64,000 nucleotides of DNA from Trichoplax adhaerens (GCF_000150275.1 NW_002060946.1:6032667-6096666), one strand, 5' to 3'; shown: positions 37,511 through 55,239, counted from the stretch's first letter. The notes: generated from the letters alone by a model not told the origin. Numbers and translations are program-made.

Positions 37511-40219
37511 CTAAATTTTTAAAACCCTCTTCATTAATTCGTAAGTAGCAAAGGAAACAGCTACTTGAGGTATTGCACGGTAGTAATTGATGCTCATACC
37601 ACGATATAAACCTCCTACAATTCCGTACTTTTGAACTACATGAGATAACACCGCTCTCCATTGCCTGTAATAGCAATTGTAGAACGAAAATGAGTACTCA
37701 TCAGCAAGAGTAAATTATTGTACTTTTTAGTTAAGCAATAAAGATAAAGTCTACGCCAAATAGAAATATAACAACAAGAAAGCTAAAAACTCCATTAAAT
37801 ATAACAAATTAAAATATGTAAATTACATATATTAAAATATAGTACTGTACCTTTCGTTATTGCCGTCAGGAATAATTGCTGCTAGCTGCATTTGCCTTCT
37901 AACTACATCTAATGGGTAACTATAATTATAATAAAAGGATGTAAATAGGGCTCAAGTAATCTTAAATCAATAATTAGGTTACCCATTAGCGTAATTTTCC
38001 ATATTGAACTTACGATATAGTTTGAGCAACAGCTCCAGCTACTCCGCCACACAGTAGACTAGCTGGTATTCGTAACCTCTTTTCGCCATTATGATCGACG
38101 ACTGTTGTGATGTTGATAAAATACTGTAAACATAGCGATTTTAGGGTTTCAAAAGTGTAGAAAGATAACCCTAGATGTGAATTAAAGCCAAAAGTCATTG
38201 GAGGCATCATACTTTACTATCACGATAAAACTTAGAAAAATTGAGGCTGATCATAAAAATATGTTATCCATTGGACCAGACACCTAACATATCAATAATA
38301 TAATTATATAGTACCAGCATAAGGAATCATTCCGAGTACTGTTGGAAAGTATCCCCTATAAAATGCCCTAATTCCGCCCTCCTAGCAAACACAATTTAAA
38401 ATAGCAATAACTTACTAATCAACAATAAAAATAAGAACATTGGTGTTATCTCTGCAAGTAAGCGTTCTTATATTACCAAGTTTCCCAGATATGTTTATAA
38501 TCGTGTTGTTAATATTAGTATTTACTTACTGTCTGATATATTTTCTTAAAAGCGTGTAGTATACCATCATATAGCTGCAATTTACCAGTTACCTATCGAT
38601 AATGTCATTAAAATCATAACGTATTAATGTAAGATCTTAGAATAGATTTCGGAAAATCAATTTATCAAAGTATCCAATCTAGCATCATATTAAAAAATTG
38701 AAGCTTCTTCTCACTAATTCAATCACCTGATAAGCCAATCTAGCTCTTATCACATCAAGTGGATAAGTAAATGCAACAGCAGTGATCCCAGCTAAGGAAC
38801 CAGAAAGTAACTTCATTGCTTGACCATCATGGATGGACAATAATACCTATTACAACAAACAATTGGTTACCGACTAAGCTAATACAGTATGCATTCCAAA
38901 AATATAATTGTGCGGGTAAATAATTACTATTATTTGCATTTGCATTTATAAAGTATAGTATATTGCTGCAATTAATCGTCTAGAAACACTAGTAGATTGA
39001 CGTAATATTATAGCGCCGCATTGTAAGTCCACAGCTATACCTTTTTATATTGCTCGTAAGACATAAATTGGATTGCGGCATATGGAAAGACTCGAACCAT
39101 CATGGCGCCATTACCTTGTAAAAGAATGAATATCAGATGCTTGAAATTGTACTGCTACTAATGAGAAGCTTCTAATCCAGCTTGATATCAATATGATAAA
39201 TTGTATACTAAAGCAGTTTTAACAGTAGGGCATATACAGTTATTATTCCATGTTCCAGTAAAATTTGTCGCAACCATAATAGATTTTTTTAAATCTCTGT
39301 TATGGCAGCCGGACGGAATCAACTCCATCGATATTTTCTCACCTCTGTAATACCCTTTCCAACCTTCGTTTTGATAGATTGCTTTAAATCCTCCAGCGAT
39401 ACCTATATCGATCATAATACTAATTCATTAACGTTAATAATTGTAAAAATTACTACAGGTCAATAAATGGCATTGCAGCTGAGTTTAACTAAAGAATATG
39501 AGATCATAATACAGTATATATAGATGGAATACTAATACTAGAATCAGAATAAAGCAAATTTAATAATACTAAAATTACCAAGATGAGAATATGTTACACT
39601 TCTGGCTTGTAGCAATATTTTTAAACGATCGAGTGGTGCAGTTGTTGTTTTCGCACAACAACCAGCAATACCTAGAGAAATTGTTTAAAGAAATGACGAG
39701 TATTAAAAGTTGCGGTTGTGTAGTGAATTTTGATAAATATCTTCATTAAATTCATATTAATCTAATTTATTTATTACGATAACTGATGGTATTCAAAGCA
39801 CCGATGAACGACAGGTAATTCTAATTGTTTCTAATAATAGCTATATTAGTGATTTCTTTTTCTTGATACTGTAGAGTGATATACCTACCAATAATACCAT
39901 CAATGTAGTATTTATACTATTCATGTGGCAATAATCAAACATCACAACATAAACAGTACGATGAGGTGATCTACAGTACTGTACACCATAGTAGTAATTG
40001 ATAAAGTCGATAAAGTGAATTGAAAATATCTATCAATACAAGCTCTCTGCAACTATGTCGACAGCACCGCAGTTTGGAAAATAACGAGTACAGAGTCATT
40101 ATACACACTGTAAAATGAAATCTATAGTCTATGGCTTTAGTACAAATTAATTGCTTACCACCAGCAAAAAACGATTTGAGTATGTAATCTCTCTTACTGA
40201 CAGGAGTTGATGATGCCAT
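37511..40219 (-). CDS. SLC25A16: SLC25A16-type mitochondrial carrier (10 exons)
   Basis: Exons on the minus strand: 40219-40159, 39671-39579, 39402-39343, 39114-39041, 38846-38727, 38592-38530, 38381-38315, 38170-38014, 37919-37851, 37664-37511; 305 residues, a normal carrier length. All three mitochondrial-carrier signatures are present: PLDRLK at 33-38, YPLDVIR at 124-130 and YPLDVVR at 233-239. [37 protein letters not shown] and [18 protein letters not shown] match vertebrate SLC25A16 (Graves disease carrier; yeast Leu5p group) more closely than other members I can recall. The family sits in the inner mitochondrial membrane with six helices and is linked to coenzyme A accumulation in the matrix, though the exact substrate is debated. 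Introns are short, and the donor of intron 9 lies inside a GTAC palindrome. Confidence 0.94.
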
Positions 40220-43096
40220 CGAAAATCCAATAAATACTGTGAATTGTTGTAATAGTTTAAATCGTGCTAATAATAATGATTAATTGATATTTCAATTATA
40301 TACCAGTTCAAGGCAATGTAATTGTATAACTCTGTCGGTCTTTAAAAGTCGAATGTGCTATTTTATAATGATGATTACTATCCTAAACCAAAAGAACTGT
40401 GGAGATGATAGGTCATTCCTCCCAACCAATAAAAAAAAAATCAGCTATCTCGATTACTATCGTATCAATCGATAGCAAAAGGAGAAAAAGAATAATGTTG
40501 ATGCTTGAGGTACTCAGCTTATGTCTACTTTCTAAGTGTATCTAGCTATTATCCACGTCAAGATTGATTGCTGCACTTCCGATTCATAACATATAGTGTA
40601 TCTATCCCATAAACTTAATTTCTTAACGTCTGTAGATCCACATTATTTCACTTTTTTATCAATGCTTTATCCACATGGATCGTCCACGACGTCACTATGC
40701 ATAGAATACGTAATAAGGCCGACAGCTTTCAATCGATGCTAGTACCGTCGTACTGTACTGTAATAATACTTGAGATCATATGCAATATTGCATAAAATAG
40801 TTGACAGGGTGGAATGATGCCAAGGCTTGAATGCAATCTGCAATGTCTGTTGAGCAACTTTGAACCTTGTCGCAAGCTCGTTAATCATCAATTAATAAGT
40901 TTGTTTTTCTGTCGATAGTGTGGATGATTGCATCAACTCGGTTAATTGATTCAAGCGACGTTTACAGTGCAAAGGGGATGGAACACTGCAATGACCGCAT
41001 AGTCTAGGGGACCGATCATCACACTAATCGCAAGGATATAATAGTCTTAACTCACACTATAGTCATTACAATATGGAAGATCTACGGTACTGTAAATAAT
41101 GTGTCAAGTGCAAGAACGCTTATGATTGGTCAATTTACAGTACTAACAAGAGTAAATACTGTAGTAAACCACAGTACAGTACAGTACAGTACTGTACAGT
41201 GCTGTGCTATACTGTACGGTATAGAAATACTGTACTGTACTGTATACCTAGACTGGTCACTTTTCCTCGGGCGGACGGACTTTCCTACCAGATCAGATCG
41301 AAAAGTAGTTCCTCAGTACGATATTAATTAATTTGAATAACATTGATGATCTAAAGTGATTGCTTCCAAGCAGAACTTAGTAACAGGCAAAAGAATAAAG
41401 TGTACTATTACTTAATTTAGAAAAAATCAGCCCTTTCAGAATCGACTGTCTGCATACTAAAGTACTGTCAAAATGAAGTGTTTGAGTTTGACACAATTTG
41501 TTGACCAAAGTTGGCCAAGTAATCTGTCCGTCCAAAGGAGTGAGTATTTAATATACTGTACAGTATCTGTCCGTCTGAAGGGGTGACCACTGAACAGTGT
41601 CCAGTTCAGCTATCCTCTTACTTTACTGTACTGCGAGTGGTCCATGGTGACGGTTCCGGTTAAGGGATAATAATACTTTTGTTTACTATCTTGTTCACTA
41701 TAGTAGTAACCGTAGGTATAGGCATGGATTTCTAGATACAGTATATCTAGTACTGTAGTCTATGGTAAATGGTTACACTTTTATTTACTATCTTGTTCAC
41801 ATGTTTACCACCTGGATTTTCATTCTCTGGACTATTCAAGAAGTTTGTCTTAATAATTCCTTACCGTACTGTAGAAGCATGCACTGTACACTGTACAGTA
41901 CAGTACTAGCCCGTCCACCCTCTGTACAGTACAGTACAGTACAGTACAGTGTACAGTACCACAAGAAATTACAATATCGTGTCAGTTCCACGGTTGAATC
42001 CCTTGACTCTGTCCGTACTTACACTTGTCTGTAGCACTGTAAAGTACTGTACAGTGTACAGTCTGTACTGTACTGTGTACAATAAGTACTGTACAGTACG
42101 TACTGTACAGTACACTACTGTACTGTATCGAGTAGTCCATGACCAGGATGTAAAGTAATTTTACTTAGGGTAAGAAATAGGCCAGCAAGTGCATATTTTA
42201 GTCCTATTTCGTCTCTGATATACTGCATGTTCAATATACAGTCTATGCTACCGGCAAAGTATGTAATTACAGTCCAGTACAACGCTGTACTTACTCAGCA
42301 AAATTTTACTGGTACCCTTCTGCTCTGTCTACGTATCTGTCTGGCTGGTTAGTAAATAAAGAGAGCGAACGGTTAGTGCCTAGTAGTGCCAAATTGCCAA
42401 TGCACGATTCATTACAGTAATAGACTGCAATGGAAAGGGTACAGTATGGGAAAGGAGAGCAATAACCGCTTTTTACCGTTGTCACAACCGTCTCGTGGAG
42501 TATGGTACAGTACTGGAGGCGATCTTTGTGTTGATCTGCACATCGCCCATAGGCATAAGCCATAAGCTTTCCTTTGCATGTTAGTAAGGTGTATTTACAA
42601 GGACTACCCTGCAAAAAAAAGTGGCGGTGTCCAAAAGAAAATCAACTAGTTGGTACAGTGATGAACTGCTACAGGACCATTGTACACAAAGCGAGTTGTA
42701 ATTTCCTGTTTTAAGCGGGTCAAACCAGTAGCTCAGGGCTATGCCTGAGTGACATCGACCACCATCGATCATACACTAGCACTTACTGCATACGATAAGC
42801 TAGACTGGCACCACCATAGGACAGGCTTGTATGCAGTTTACGACATGAGAAGGGGTGGACTACTCATTAATGGCCATGTTAAGGGTCTCAATCGGCCTGA
42901 ACAACAATAATAGTAAGAAATGATCACGAATTAGTAATACATGACAGTACAATCGAATCGACCATCGGTCTGCAATGCACGACGGTACCGTTTAATTTGG
43001 ATATATTTACTTTAGTATTTTTGAGTCCGAGCACACGAGTTGCATGAAATTGCATCACCACACGGACGCATCCATTTCCTCTATTCACCGTTCAAC
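40220..43096. other. Divergent intergenic region SLC25A16 / ADH5, no gene recognised
   Basis: About 2.9 kb that must contain both promoters. It carries several GTAC-palindrome clusters (about 40750, 41171-41248, 41881-41959, 42041-42130) with related words in between. Open frames at 41101-41331, 41762-42034, 41949-42158, 42306-42614 and 42581-42772 are mostly repeat-derived or unsupported. No transposon coding sequence was recognised. Confidence 0.6.
41171..42130. repeat. GTAC palindrome clusters upstream of ADH5
   Basis: Three sub-clusters: 41171-41248, 41881-41959 and 42041-42130, each made of GTAC blocks at 5-base spacing (for example cagtacagtacagtacagta), separated by several hundred bases of ordinary sequence. 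The words are indistinguishable from those in the array at 18752-19420. Confidence 0.85.
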
Positions 43097-46778
<3,682 letters not shown>

Positions 46779-48870
46779 TGCCTGGGTCAATCAAGCACAC
46801 AACAGCGATTGCAGTGGATTCTGGAACGCTCATAATTTCGTAATTAAGTCTGTTTACGATAGCAAACCTTACCTCATTCGCTTTAGTATGCCTAGTTTTC
46901 CTTAAAATAGTTACAACATGTGAATTACTGCCGCTTAGCTATATCATGTAATAACTGTGTTATTTAATAGTAAGGACTGTTGGGATTATTAAAAACTACT
47001 GTGTTGCTGCTAGATTAATTCGTTTTTCTCGCTTGCCAATTCTTAATAAAATTTCGACGGTATTCGAAACCAACTGAGAAATGAGCATAGTAAGATCGAT
47101 TATGTTGGTTAATGTGTCCGATAGATGTAATTGTTTACGCTTCGAGGTAATAGTACGAGTAAAATTTGTTTCCCCACTGTTACATTTTTAAGGTTGCGTA
47201 TAATTATATCCAATTTGATAACATAATATTATTTAGATTAGTCATTTTCATGTCCGTATTCATTTAAAATTATCGTCTAGAAAATTTCTAGTATTATTAC
47301 AACTAGACAGAGTTATGACTATTTTCGAAAATTTTGGTAATGATGCTTAGTTAAATAAGATATCATAGTCAACAGTCTTAGAAGTCATACGTAACGATAC
47401 TATCGAAAAAACCTCCCAAATAATTCATCAATTATTTAATTTTTTATCCATCCTCACTTGTGTAAAATGTTCATGACATTTATTACTGTAGACATACAAA
47501 TATACAGTACGGTAAAATATAGCTTAGCTCTTCTTTAGGAGTAGATTGGATTACACAAATTGTTAGGATTGCATGAGCAGAAATTGTTAAATTATCGCAA
47601 TAAAATTTATTGATTAATTAATTATTACAAGACGCGTAGAGGCAGAAATTATTGGATTTATATTCTAGTGGCAGATGAAGGCAAACTTATACGGACAAGA
47701 AAAGCTTAAAATAAAATTAAGTTAATGGAAACATGGGTTTTCAAAATACACTAATGAACTACGCTTATTCGACAATGGTTATGCTCCGGCTTGCCAAATA
47801 GTAGTTAAATCAAAATTGTAACTTAATCATGCACATTCGGGTGTATAGGTTATATAAAAAAGCGTCTACAATTTTAGTAAGACAAAATAGCGATTTTATA
47901 ATTAGGTGATAGCTAGTACAAGATGTTTCGTGGAGATACACGCAATTAGAGCACAATAGGATCACTATTACTTATGAAATCAAGAATTGAATGAATTTAA
48001 TGCAATGAAAAATCAACGGTTATATGCAGAAACTCAGATAATCAACATTACAAGTATGAAATTAAAATGATCATATACCAATATATTAATGAACATTGAA
48101 CAGCATCAAATTAACACACTTTTTCGTTTTGTAATATTAACTGCACGATAAGGATTTTAGCCAACGCCAAAATCAACACTACAACGGCGTGCACGTATTC
48201 CTATAAAATATTACCCAATACATATACGCATTCGCTAGTGACTTTAGCCCTATTTCTATCATTTATATATCACAAATAAACGACTGGCTTTCCTTATACA
48301 ATCTATTGCATGTTGCTGCAACAATGAAGTATTATATATTTATAAACAGCAAAGCGAATGATGGAATTACGATTCTTGAACATTTTGTTGACATACTCAT
48401 AATTAACTATGTTAGAATAATTATCCTTCTATTCTACAGTATAATAAGAGCGGGAGATAAAAATGGGAAAGTGCAATAGTCTATCATTTTGTTACTCGAT
48501 TTATTGAGTTAAGAATCAATGGGAATACTGTGCTCAAGAAGTGATTACAGCATCATTCTTGAGCAGTTACAATAAACTAATTCACTTCATAGATTGGTCG
48601 TTAAATCGTTCTTAGTTAGGTGATATTTATTGGTCTGAAATATGACGCTATAAAACTTTGCTACATGCTGATTAATCTTTTATTATGTGTACTATTGATA
48701 ATCAGTTTCCATACTACAGCACATATTATGCTTATATGTATTACTGTTGCAATAGTAACGGTAGCAATTTAAAAGCCAATCGGTGCTTGATGATTGAAGT
48801 TCTTTACCACTCTATCATTGCTTAACGTAATCCAGATATTATGATGGAAAGTCTTACTCCAGTTCTACCA
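46779..48870. other. Convergent intergenic region ADH5 / GPCR, no gene recognised
   Basis: About 2.1 kb of 3' flanking DNA for two converging genes. AATAAA at 47045-47050 (+) is a possible ADH5 poly(A) signal, and tttatt at 48679-48684 reads AATAAA on the minus strand for the GPCR. Only isolated GTAC words (for example near 47504). No coding exons recognised. Confidence 0.5.
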
Positions 48871-49917
48871 TTAAAATGACCGCATCATCACAGCGTTAGA
48901 TGTAGGAGCATGAGCTGATGAAGGACTTTTGGACCTATAACATCTACATGTTATAATGTTGATTAGTTCTTGACGCAAAGTTTGATCATAATAGGCGAAA
49001 ATAACCGGACTGGTAACGCAATTCCAAGATGCGGCATATACTAGCCATTCCCGTATAAAAGGTCGAGTGCTTCTAGGGATGAGGGCTGGATTAGTCACAT
49101 AAATAATCTGAAAGATATTATACGGTGTTTGCAAAAGTAGATAAACACCAATTATTACAGACACTGCGACTACAACTTTTGTAATTGGGTTGCCTGATGT
49201 TTCACTATTTTTATTTTCTGTTATTTTGTTAGCGTTGTTTCTCGTCACGCATACGATCCGAGAATATAAAATAACACTTATAGATGTAGGCAATAGGAAG
49301 GTTAGAAATGACAAAAAGATGTGCCATGCTACTAATGATTGCCGACGATTAGATAATACAGTGGTAAGAACGCAATAATTAGGGCATACGCGCCACCAAC
49401 CGATTATGAGTGGGAAAAAGCCAAAGAAAAACGGTAAGACCCAAATGACGACAATCATGATAATTATGGATACAATTTTCATAGTACTCATACGTAAATG
49501 CCAAGTTGGTCTGGTTATTGCCAGTAATTTCTCCAATGCCATCAAACATATATGAAAGTTGATACAGCAAATAAAACAAAATTGAAAGATTGAGTGACCA
49601 AGCTGGCAATAAATATTAATCCACGAAGTTAGTGAATTACGGATTGACACTATCTTAACCGGCAAGATATAAATAAAGCTATATAATATATTTGCTAAGC
49701 ATAAGCTTGCCAGAATAGCATTACTATACGTTCGTAGAGACGATTTCAGCAAGATTAAGCCAAGAATTAGGCAGCTAGTTAACAAAATAAAGCCAAACAA
49801 AACGCTCCAGGTAATGGAAACATTGATTTCAAAAGAAGTTAACGGTCGAAAAAGAATGTTCGTAAGGTTTAGTCTAACGAAGAGATGAACGTCAGGACAA
49901 GGTACATAGCTGGCCAT
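48871..49917 (-). CDS. Rhodopsin-like (class A) GPCR, divergent, single exon
   Basis: 348 residues with seven hydrophobic segments at about 36-58, 66-90, 103-128, 146-170, 196-220, 246-270 and 290-312. N-glycosylation sequons sit in the short N-terminus (N17, N32). The TM3 cysteine C104 (IYCQL) and ECL2 cysteines C178/C182 can form the usual disulfide. Several class A hallmarks are altered: the TM2 aspartate is replaced (LCLANILY), DRY becomes E129-K-L in ALEKLLAITRP, TM6 lacks C-W-x-P and reads LLLQTPYNIF, and NPxxY becomes SPVIF. It belongs with the receptor at 59618-60646. The ligand and closest family are not recognisable; a lineage-specific chemosensory or peptide receptor is possible. 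Intronless coding, with a Ser-rich C-tail. Confidence 0.84.
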   Translation of the reverse strand: MASYVPCPDVHLFVRLNLTNILFRPLTSFEINVSITWSVLFGFILLTSCLILGLILLKSSLRTYSNAILASLCLANILYSFIYILPVKIVSIRNSLTSWINIYCQLGHSIFQFCFICCINFHICLMALEKLLAITRPTWHLRMSTMKIVSIIIMIVVIWVLPFFFGFFPLIIGWWRVCPNYCVLTTVLSNRRQSLVAWHIFLSFLTFLLPTSISVILYSRIVCVTRNNANKITENKNSETSGNPITKVVVAVSVIIGVYLLLQTPYNIFQIIYVTNPALIPRSTRPFIREWLVYAASWNCVTSPVIFAYYDQTLRQELINIITCRCYRSKSPSSAHAPTSNAVMMRSF

Positions 49918-51744
49918 GATGCAAACTATCGGTGTATACTTGTTTTTGTGAGTTTATTTTTGAAAAAGCTTTTAGTTTGAGTTTGTCGAACGATATTATC
50001 GCAATTTAAAATGAAGATAGCGGTTACAGCAAGATTGGCAGGTATTTGAAACTTGATGATTAGCTGTAGAGTTGTACTACTGTTTATGGATTGAGAAAAA
50101 TAAGATTCAAACGTTAATAGATTATCTCGCCTTCATTCAGAATTAAAAATTGATAGTAAAAGTCGACATGTACAGATAATTATATTGGCAAGAATTTAAG
50201 TAATGAGGCAATAACTTCTAGAAACTATGATTGTTTATTGAATTCCTATAACTACTCAATGTCATTTCAGCATTGGTATGATGTAATTTGCAAATGAGAT
50301 TCTAATTAAAAGGGAAATTATTTGGTTAGCGGGATTTCTATAGATAGTCTTGGAACGGTGAGTAAGAAATGTACAAGCAGTACTGGTCCAAATAGATCAT
50401 ATTGGGCATTAGGTTGTAAGAATGTACAAAAGAGAGGGATGCATAAAGAATGGCAAGTATCAAGGTCTTATAATATTTCGTATGTACACTTTGCCACAGT
50501 ACATTAAATTACTGTTAGTCTATTGGTCATTACGATATCATACAACTGCCAAAGTGAAAACACACTACAGCGTTTCTATAAATCATAGGGGAATAAGTAA
50601 TTAGGAATTGAACTACGATAAGTTTTCTATACAAGAAAAGCCCAAATGCAACTTTTTATACGATAACGAGGCTAATACTTCTTTTGAGGCAGCATAATTA
50701 CGTTACTTGTAAGCGCTATTGGCAGTAGAACAAAATGGCTAAATAGACAGTTCATGACCGGTAAATTATTCCATCTTAAGAATCAGTTTCCTTTAATCTA
50801 AGTACAGAAGATGGTGTATTGAAATATTAAAATTACTATAGTCAGGCATATTTGGAGATTTTATTGCAATAGGGTAAGATTGAATTACTGCTAAAAAGTT
50901 CTACAATACAAAATAAGTTCATTATTTTGATAGTCTGACTACGTCTTCCTGTCTACTTTTGTCTATAAGTATCAATATAATGTCTAATTTTCTCAGAGCT
51001 TTATGGAATCTCATTCATTACAGATCACGTTTGTTTTACGATCTACATTCCATCACTCCCTGAACGACATATCATGCTGTGAAATATTTTTATATAATCT
51101 GATAGTTTACAGACTATCAACGCCCATCAGCAGCATATCATGAATGTTCATGATGATGGTATTGTTAACAACAGGACAAGCCTCTTATTTCTATTTATTG
51201 AAAAGCGTCTTGAAAATAATGATAAAGAGAACTAGGTTATGAGTAATCCACTGGCTAGGGATTTAATACCGTTAAGCTATTTATGACGTAAATGTATTAC
51301 TATCAAAAAGGAAGAACAAGTACAAGTACAGTCTTTAGAAAGATAGAGTAGGATTGCGTTTCCAAAATGCCAGCGAGCTACTTTGAATAGAATTCCATTT
51401 ATTATCGGTATGAGGTCAACACGAGTAAGCCACTATGATCCAAGTGAACTATTTTCATTCATTAACATTCAATTTATTTTCAGCAGGGTTTCAGTTTCAT
51501 CCTACTATGATCGAATCGTACGTGATTATTACTCCAAAGGTAATAGTTCAGAAATTTATATTCAATCCTGCACTCACTTACGTATTTGGTTAAATGTGTC
51601 GAGTTGTAGAAAAAAATGCGCTATCTCAATCAGTTTATGTGTATAATTTGATCGATAATTTTTAGAGATCGTAATGGATATCTTTAAATCATTGGATTCC
51701 TTCTAAGATAATCGATTATGCTATTTATTAGGTAAGGCTTTATA

Positions 51745-52165
51745 TTAAAACTAGCATATCCTTCTACCTAAAGGATCTTATTCCATAATTTAGTAAAACA
51801 TTTTACTATACGGAAGCAATATTTCGTGCTTATAAATTCATAGTAACCAATAAATATGCTCGTATTATAGTACAGTAAAAAGTGAAATGATCACCATGAT
51901 TAATGTTTGCCCAATCATTAGAAATTTGTAGATCAGACTGAAAAGCGAATTGTTTCTTTACTTTAAAATTAGCTTGTCCTTTCACGTAAGAATCTTATCC
52001 TATAATTTAACAAACATCTTGCAATACGAAGGTGATTTCTCGAGCTTATAAATTCCTACTAAAAAGGCACACACGAACATAATACTGTATACAATAAAAA
52101 ATGATCACTATGATTAGTATTTGCCCAATCATTAGAAATTTGTAAATCGGATTGAAAAGCGAATT
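51745..52165. repeat. Two-copy tandem duplication, about 218-base unit
   Basis: Units begin at 51745 and 51963. Shared landmarks in order: ttaaaa-tagc, a tcttat-c-ataattta stretch, gcttataaattc, and cccaatcattagaaatttgta followed by ctgaaaagcgaatt or ttgaaaagcgaatt. The copies are clearly diverged. Noncoding. Confidence 0.85.
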
Positions 52166-53140
52166 CATTCTGACTTTCAGCCAATAGATATTTCACCCAA
52201 AAATTAAATAGCGAACGACGATAATTACTCTTATAAGAATAAAGTGTTAGCAGCAAGAACACAATTCACTGCTATCAGCCTAGAAGTTATGACAACCATT
52301 TTATATGATGATCTATTAGCAAACTATCGATTTGTCAGCACCTTACAACGGAGCAACTGACTAATTTGAATTGCTGACCTATTCATACTGTATAATTGCT
52401 GTTAAGTTATGAATACTAGACTATGGATATGGTATATGAAAGATAGAAACTGGATATTTTTCAATAAGCACATGGCTATTCTGCTTGTATTTATGTCGTG
52501 GGGTTGTAGAGTAGTAAAAGCAGATGGTTTCAGCATCATTGTCATAAATAAATCGTTCTTAGTCTTCTCTTTGTTAAAAGAGATATTAAGCTTGCTGTAA
52601 AATCATCTTCCTTTGATGAGAAGTAAAAAATATATTTTACTTTTACATAAAAAGTAACCAATATGGGTTGATACGATGGCTATGGCATGGTTATAACATC
52701 TATGTTTCATTATTTTATAGACTATTGACAGAGGCATCGTTCTAAATTAGAATAATTACTACTTTAATAGCCACATATTTATTATGAATGGCATATTAAC
52801 TATGGTAGTTCTACTCATAAGTCATTTACCTTTGTTCGTTTATTTTTACAACTGCAAAAAAAATCTACATTAACGTAATGGATTTTGTAGCCTATCGATA
52901 TTGACTTACTTCTCTTATTTGAGGAAAATTGGAGTGAAAATAACGTCAAGTAACTGTGTACACTAGAAAGATATTCAGTTATTACAGTCAATTCTAGATC
53001 ATTAAATCACTTTTCTACTTTGATAATGTCGTTATTAAGTAGTACTTGCCACGCAAAGCTACAGGTAGAGAAAGAGATGCGGGCATTACGATGTAATATA
53101 CTTTAAAGATCGATGAATTTTTCCCCCTATCCACATTGAC

Positions 53141-53600
53141 TTAAATGAAGTACCAATCTTATATCTATAAGTATTCCATTCAGCATGTATGGCAATCATC
53201 TTTGCATAGAAGTGAATATATATCAATGAGGTTTAACAGGTTGCTATACTCTTATCTTGAGAAAGGATTTTTATTTTAGAATAGTTGAATCAAAAAATTC
53301 TCGATTAGCTCCTAGTGAACAAGTCAATCCTTTTATGAGGTAACTACTGTAATTATACCAATAAATCTACCTTAATTGAAGTACCAATTTTATATCTATA
53401 AGTATTCCACTCAGTATGTATGGCAATCATCTTTGCATAGAAGTGAATATATATCAATGAGGCTTAATAGGTTGCTATACCCTTACCTTGAGAAACTATT
53501 TTAGAATAGTTGAATCAAAAAATTTTCGATTAGCTCCAAGTGAACGAGTCAATCCTTTTATGAGGTAACTACTGTAATTATGGCAATAAATCTACCTTAA
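53141..53600. repeat. Two-copy tandem duplication, about 231-base unit
   Basis: Units 53141-53371 and 53372-53600 are very similar across their whole length. They share ttatatctataagtattcca, atggcaatcatctttgcata and tccttttatgaggtaactac, differing by scattered substitutions and one deletion of about ten bases. This is the freshest of the duplications seen here. Confidence 0.93.
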
Positions 53601-54766
53601 CATGAAAATATATAGCTAAGAGTAGTATAAGTACGCAATTTCTTATGATAATATTGACGCCTACACCTTTTATTTTTTTATGGCTGATTTTAATTATCAA
53701 ATCAATTCAACAGAGGTCTATGACGTGACTCTTAATGGTTTATTCTCGCAAAACATCTTTCCTGTTGTGACATCAAAACTATTCCTAATTAACTCTAATT
53801 CTATAATGAAACAAGATTAAATGATGGTACAATTGGAACTATTCTATTTTCTATGAACAACGGAGATCTTCATTGTGCTCCTTTAAAGCAAATTAATTAA
53901 GGATAAATTCCATCTTGCTAACGACTACCTAAGTAAAACGAAGAGATCCTTTCCATGTGGCCAAAATTGGTAAGGGTATATCATACAGTCAACATGACTA
54001 ATTTGACTTCTCAGAGATTGGAGAATAGAGTTAGTAATATCGCTGTTATTGCCATAATGAATGGAATCATTCAAAGTTTGTTTAGATATTGCACTTAATA
54101 TCAGCCGATATGAAGATAATGGTATAGCTGAATGAATCAATATATGAGTAGACCCAAATGCGAACCTTAATAACAGCTTGCTTCATTAATTGCATACTAA
54201 TTATTTCTCCAGAGAATTAGAAAAAGAATCTAAAGCATTAATTAAGGCGTTGTTTGCTAGCAATGGCGCAGTAATCTCTAATTTAGCGATGCCCTGCTGA
54301 GCATTGTACTGTACATATACCTGAATTAGTAATCAAGTACCGTAGCATTCAGTTTACATTAGGTCATATATCATCAGGCGTTTCTCAAATACTATCGGTA
54401 AATCAGATAATTTTGGTTTGATAATCGATGAATCAACAAACCTAAGATTACGATCAACATCGTAGTTTGCTATAATCCTTTTATTAATCTTTAAAACAGA
54501 CATGGGCATAATTTCTGTAGCTGGACACCTTTTTAAAGAAAATTGTACGAACTTAAAGACGGAAGTATTATATAAAAATAGTAGATTTTGTTATTTTTAG
54601 TTAGACAGTCTTTAATAAGAGAAATGCTTATGTAGTCAAATGAAGCTTAACAAGAAATGGAAGTTCTTGTCGAATTATAATTATTGAATATCATGGGAAA
54701 CAAACTGATTTTTATGACACCAGTTTTATTGGAATAATAAGACTAAATAGCCTAAAGTTTTAAAAT

Positions 54767-55239
54767 GAGCTTTTTCTGAGTTCCATTTACCGCTCGATCT
54801 AAGTTAACACCATTCAAATTTCTTCAATAATTGAGAATGATTGGAATCAAACGGCATAAATAAAGTAAACAACTAGACGATTTTTTTCCTCATCGTTTTC
54901 GATTGTATGTAACTGACCATAATTTAATTTAATAACCACCATGATGTGAACTAGTTAAGAAAGTAGTAAACAAGACTTCTCACCTGTAAAATGATCATAT
55001 AAAGTGAGCTGTCTCCTAATTCTATTTGCCGCTCGATCTAAGTTAACGTCATTTAAATTTCTTCAATAATTATAATTGAGAATGATTGGAATCAATAGGC
55101 AGAGATAAGGTTAAACAACTAGATGATTTCTATTCATCCTTATTTTTGATTCTATGTAGCCATACTTTATTAATTTAATAATAACCATGGTATGAATTAG
55201 TCATGAAAGTAGTAAACAAGACTTATTCGTTTATAAATT
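54767..55239. repeat. Two-copy tandem duplication, about 239-base unit
   Basis: Units begin at 54767 and 55006. Shared blocks: ccgctcgatctaagttaac, aaatttcttcaataatt, gagaatgattggaatcaa, aacaactaga-gattt and agtagtaaacaagactt. Diverged copies with small indels. Noncoding. Confidence 0.9.

Noticed and set aside
39188-39415. 75-codon minus-strand frame at the SLC25A16 locus as a separate gene
   Set aside because: Its first part is exon 3 of the carrier; the rest is intron read-through.
41101-42158. Similar repeat-derived frames upstream of ADH5, and the frame at 42306-42614 (-)
   Set aside because: The first are palindrome translations. The last has no recognisable motif, no splice partners and no family resemblance.
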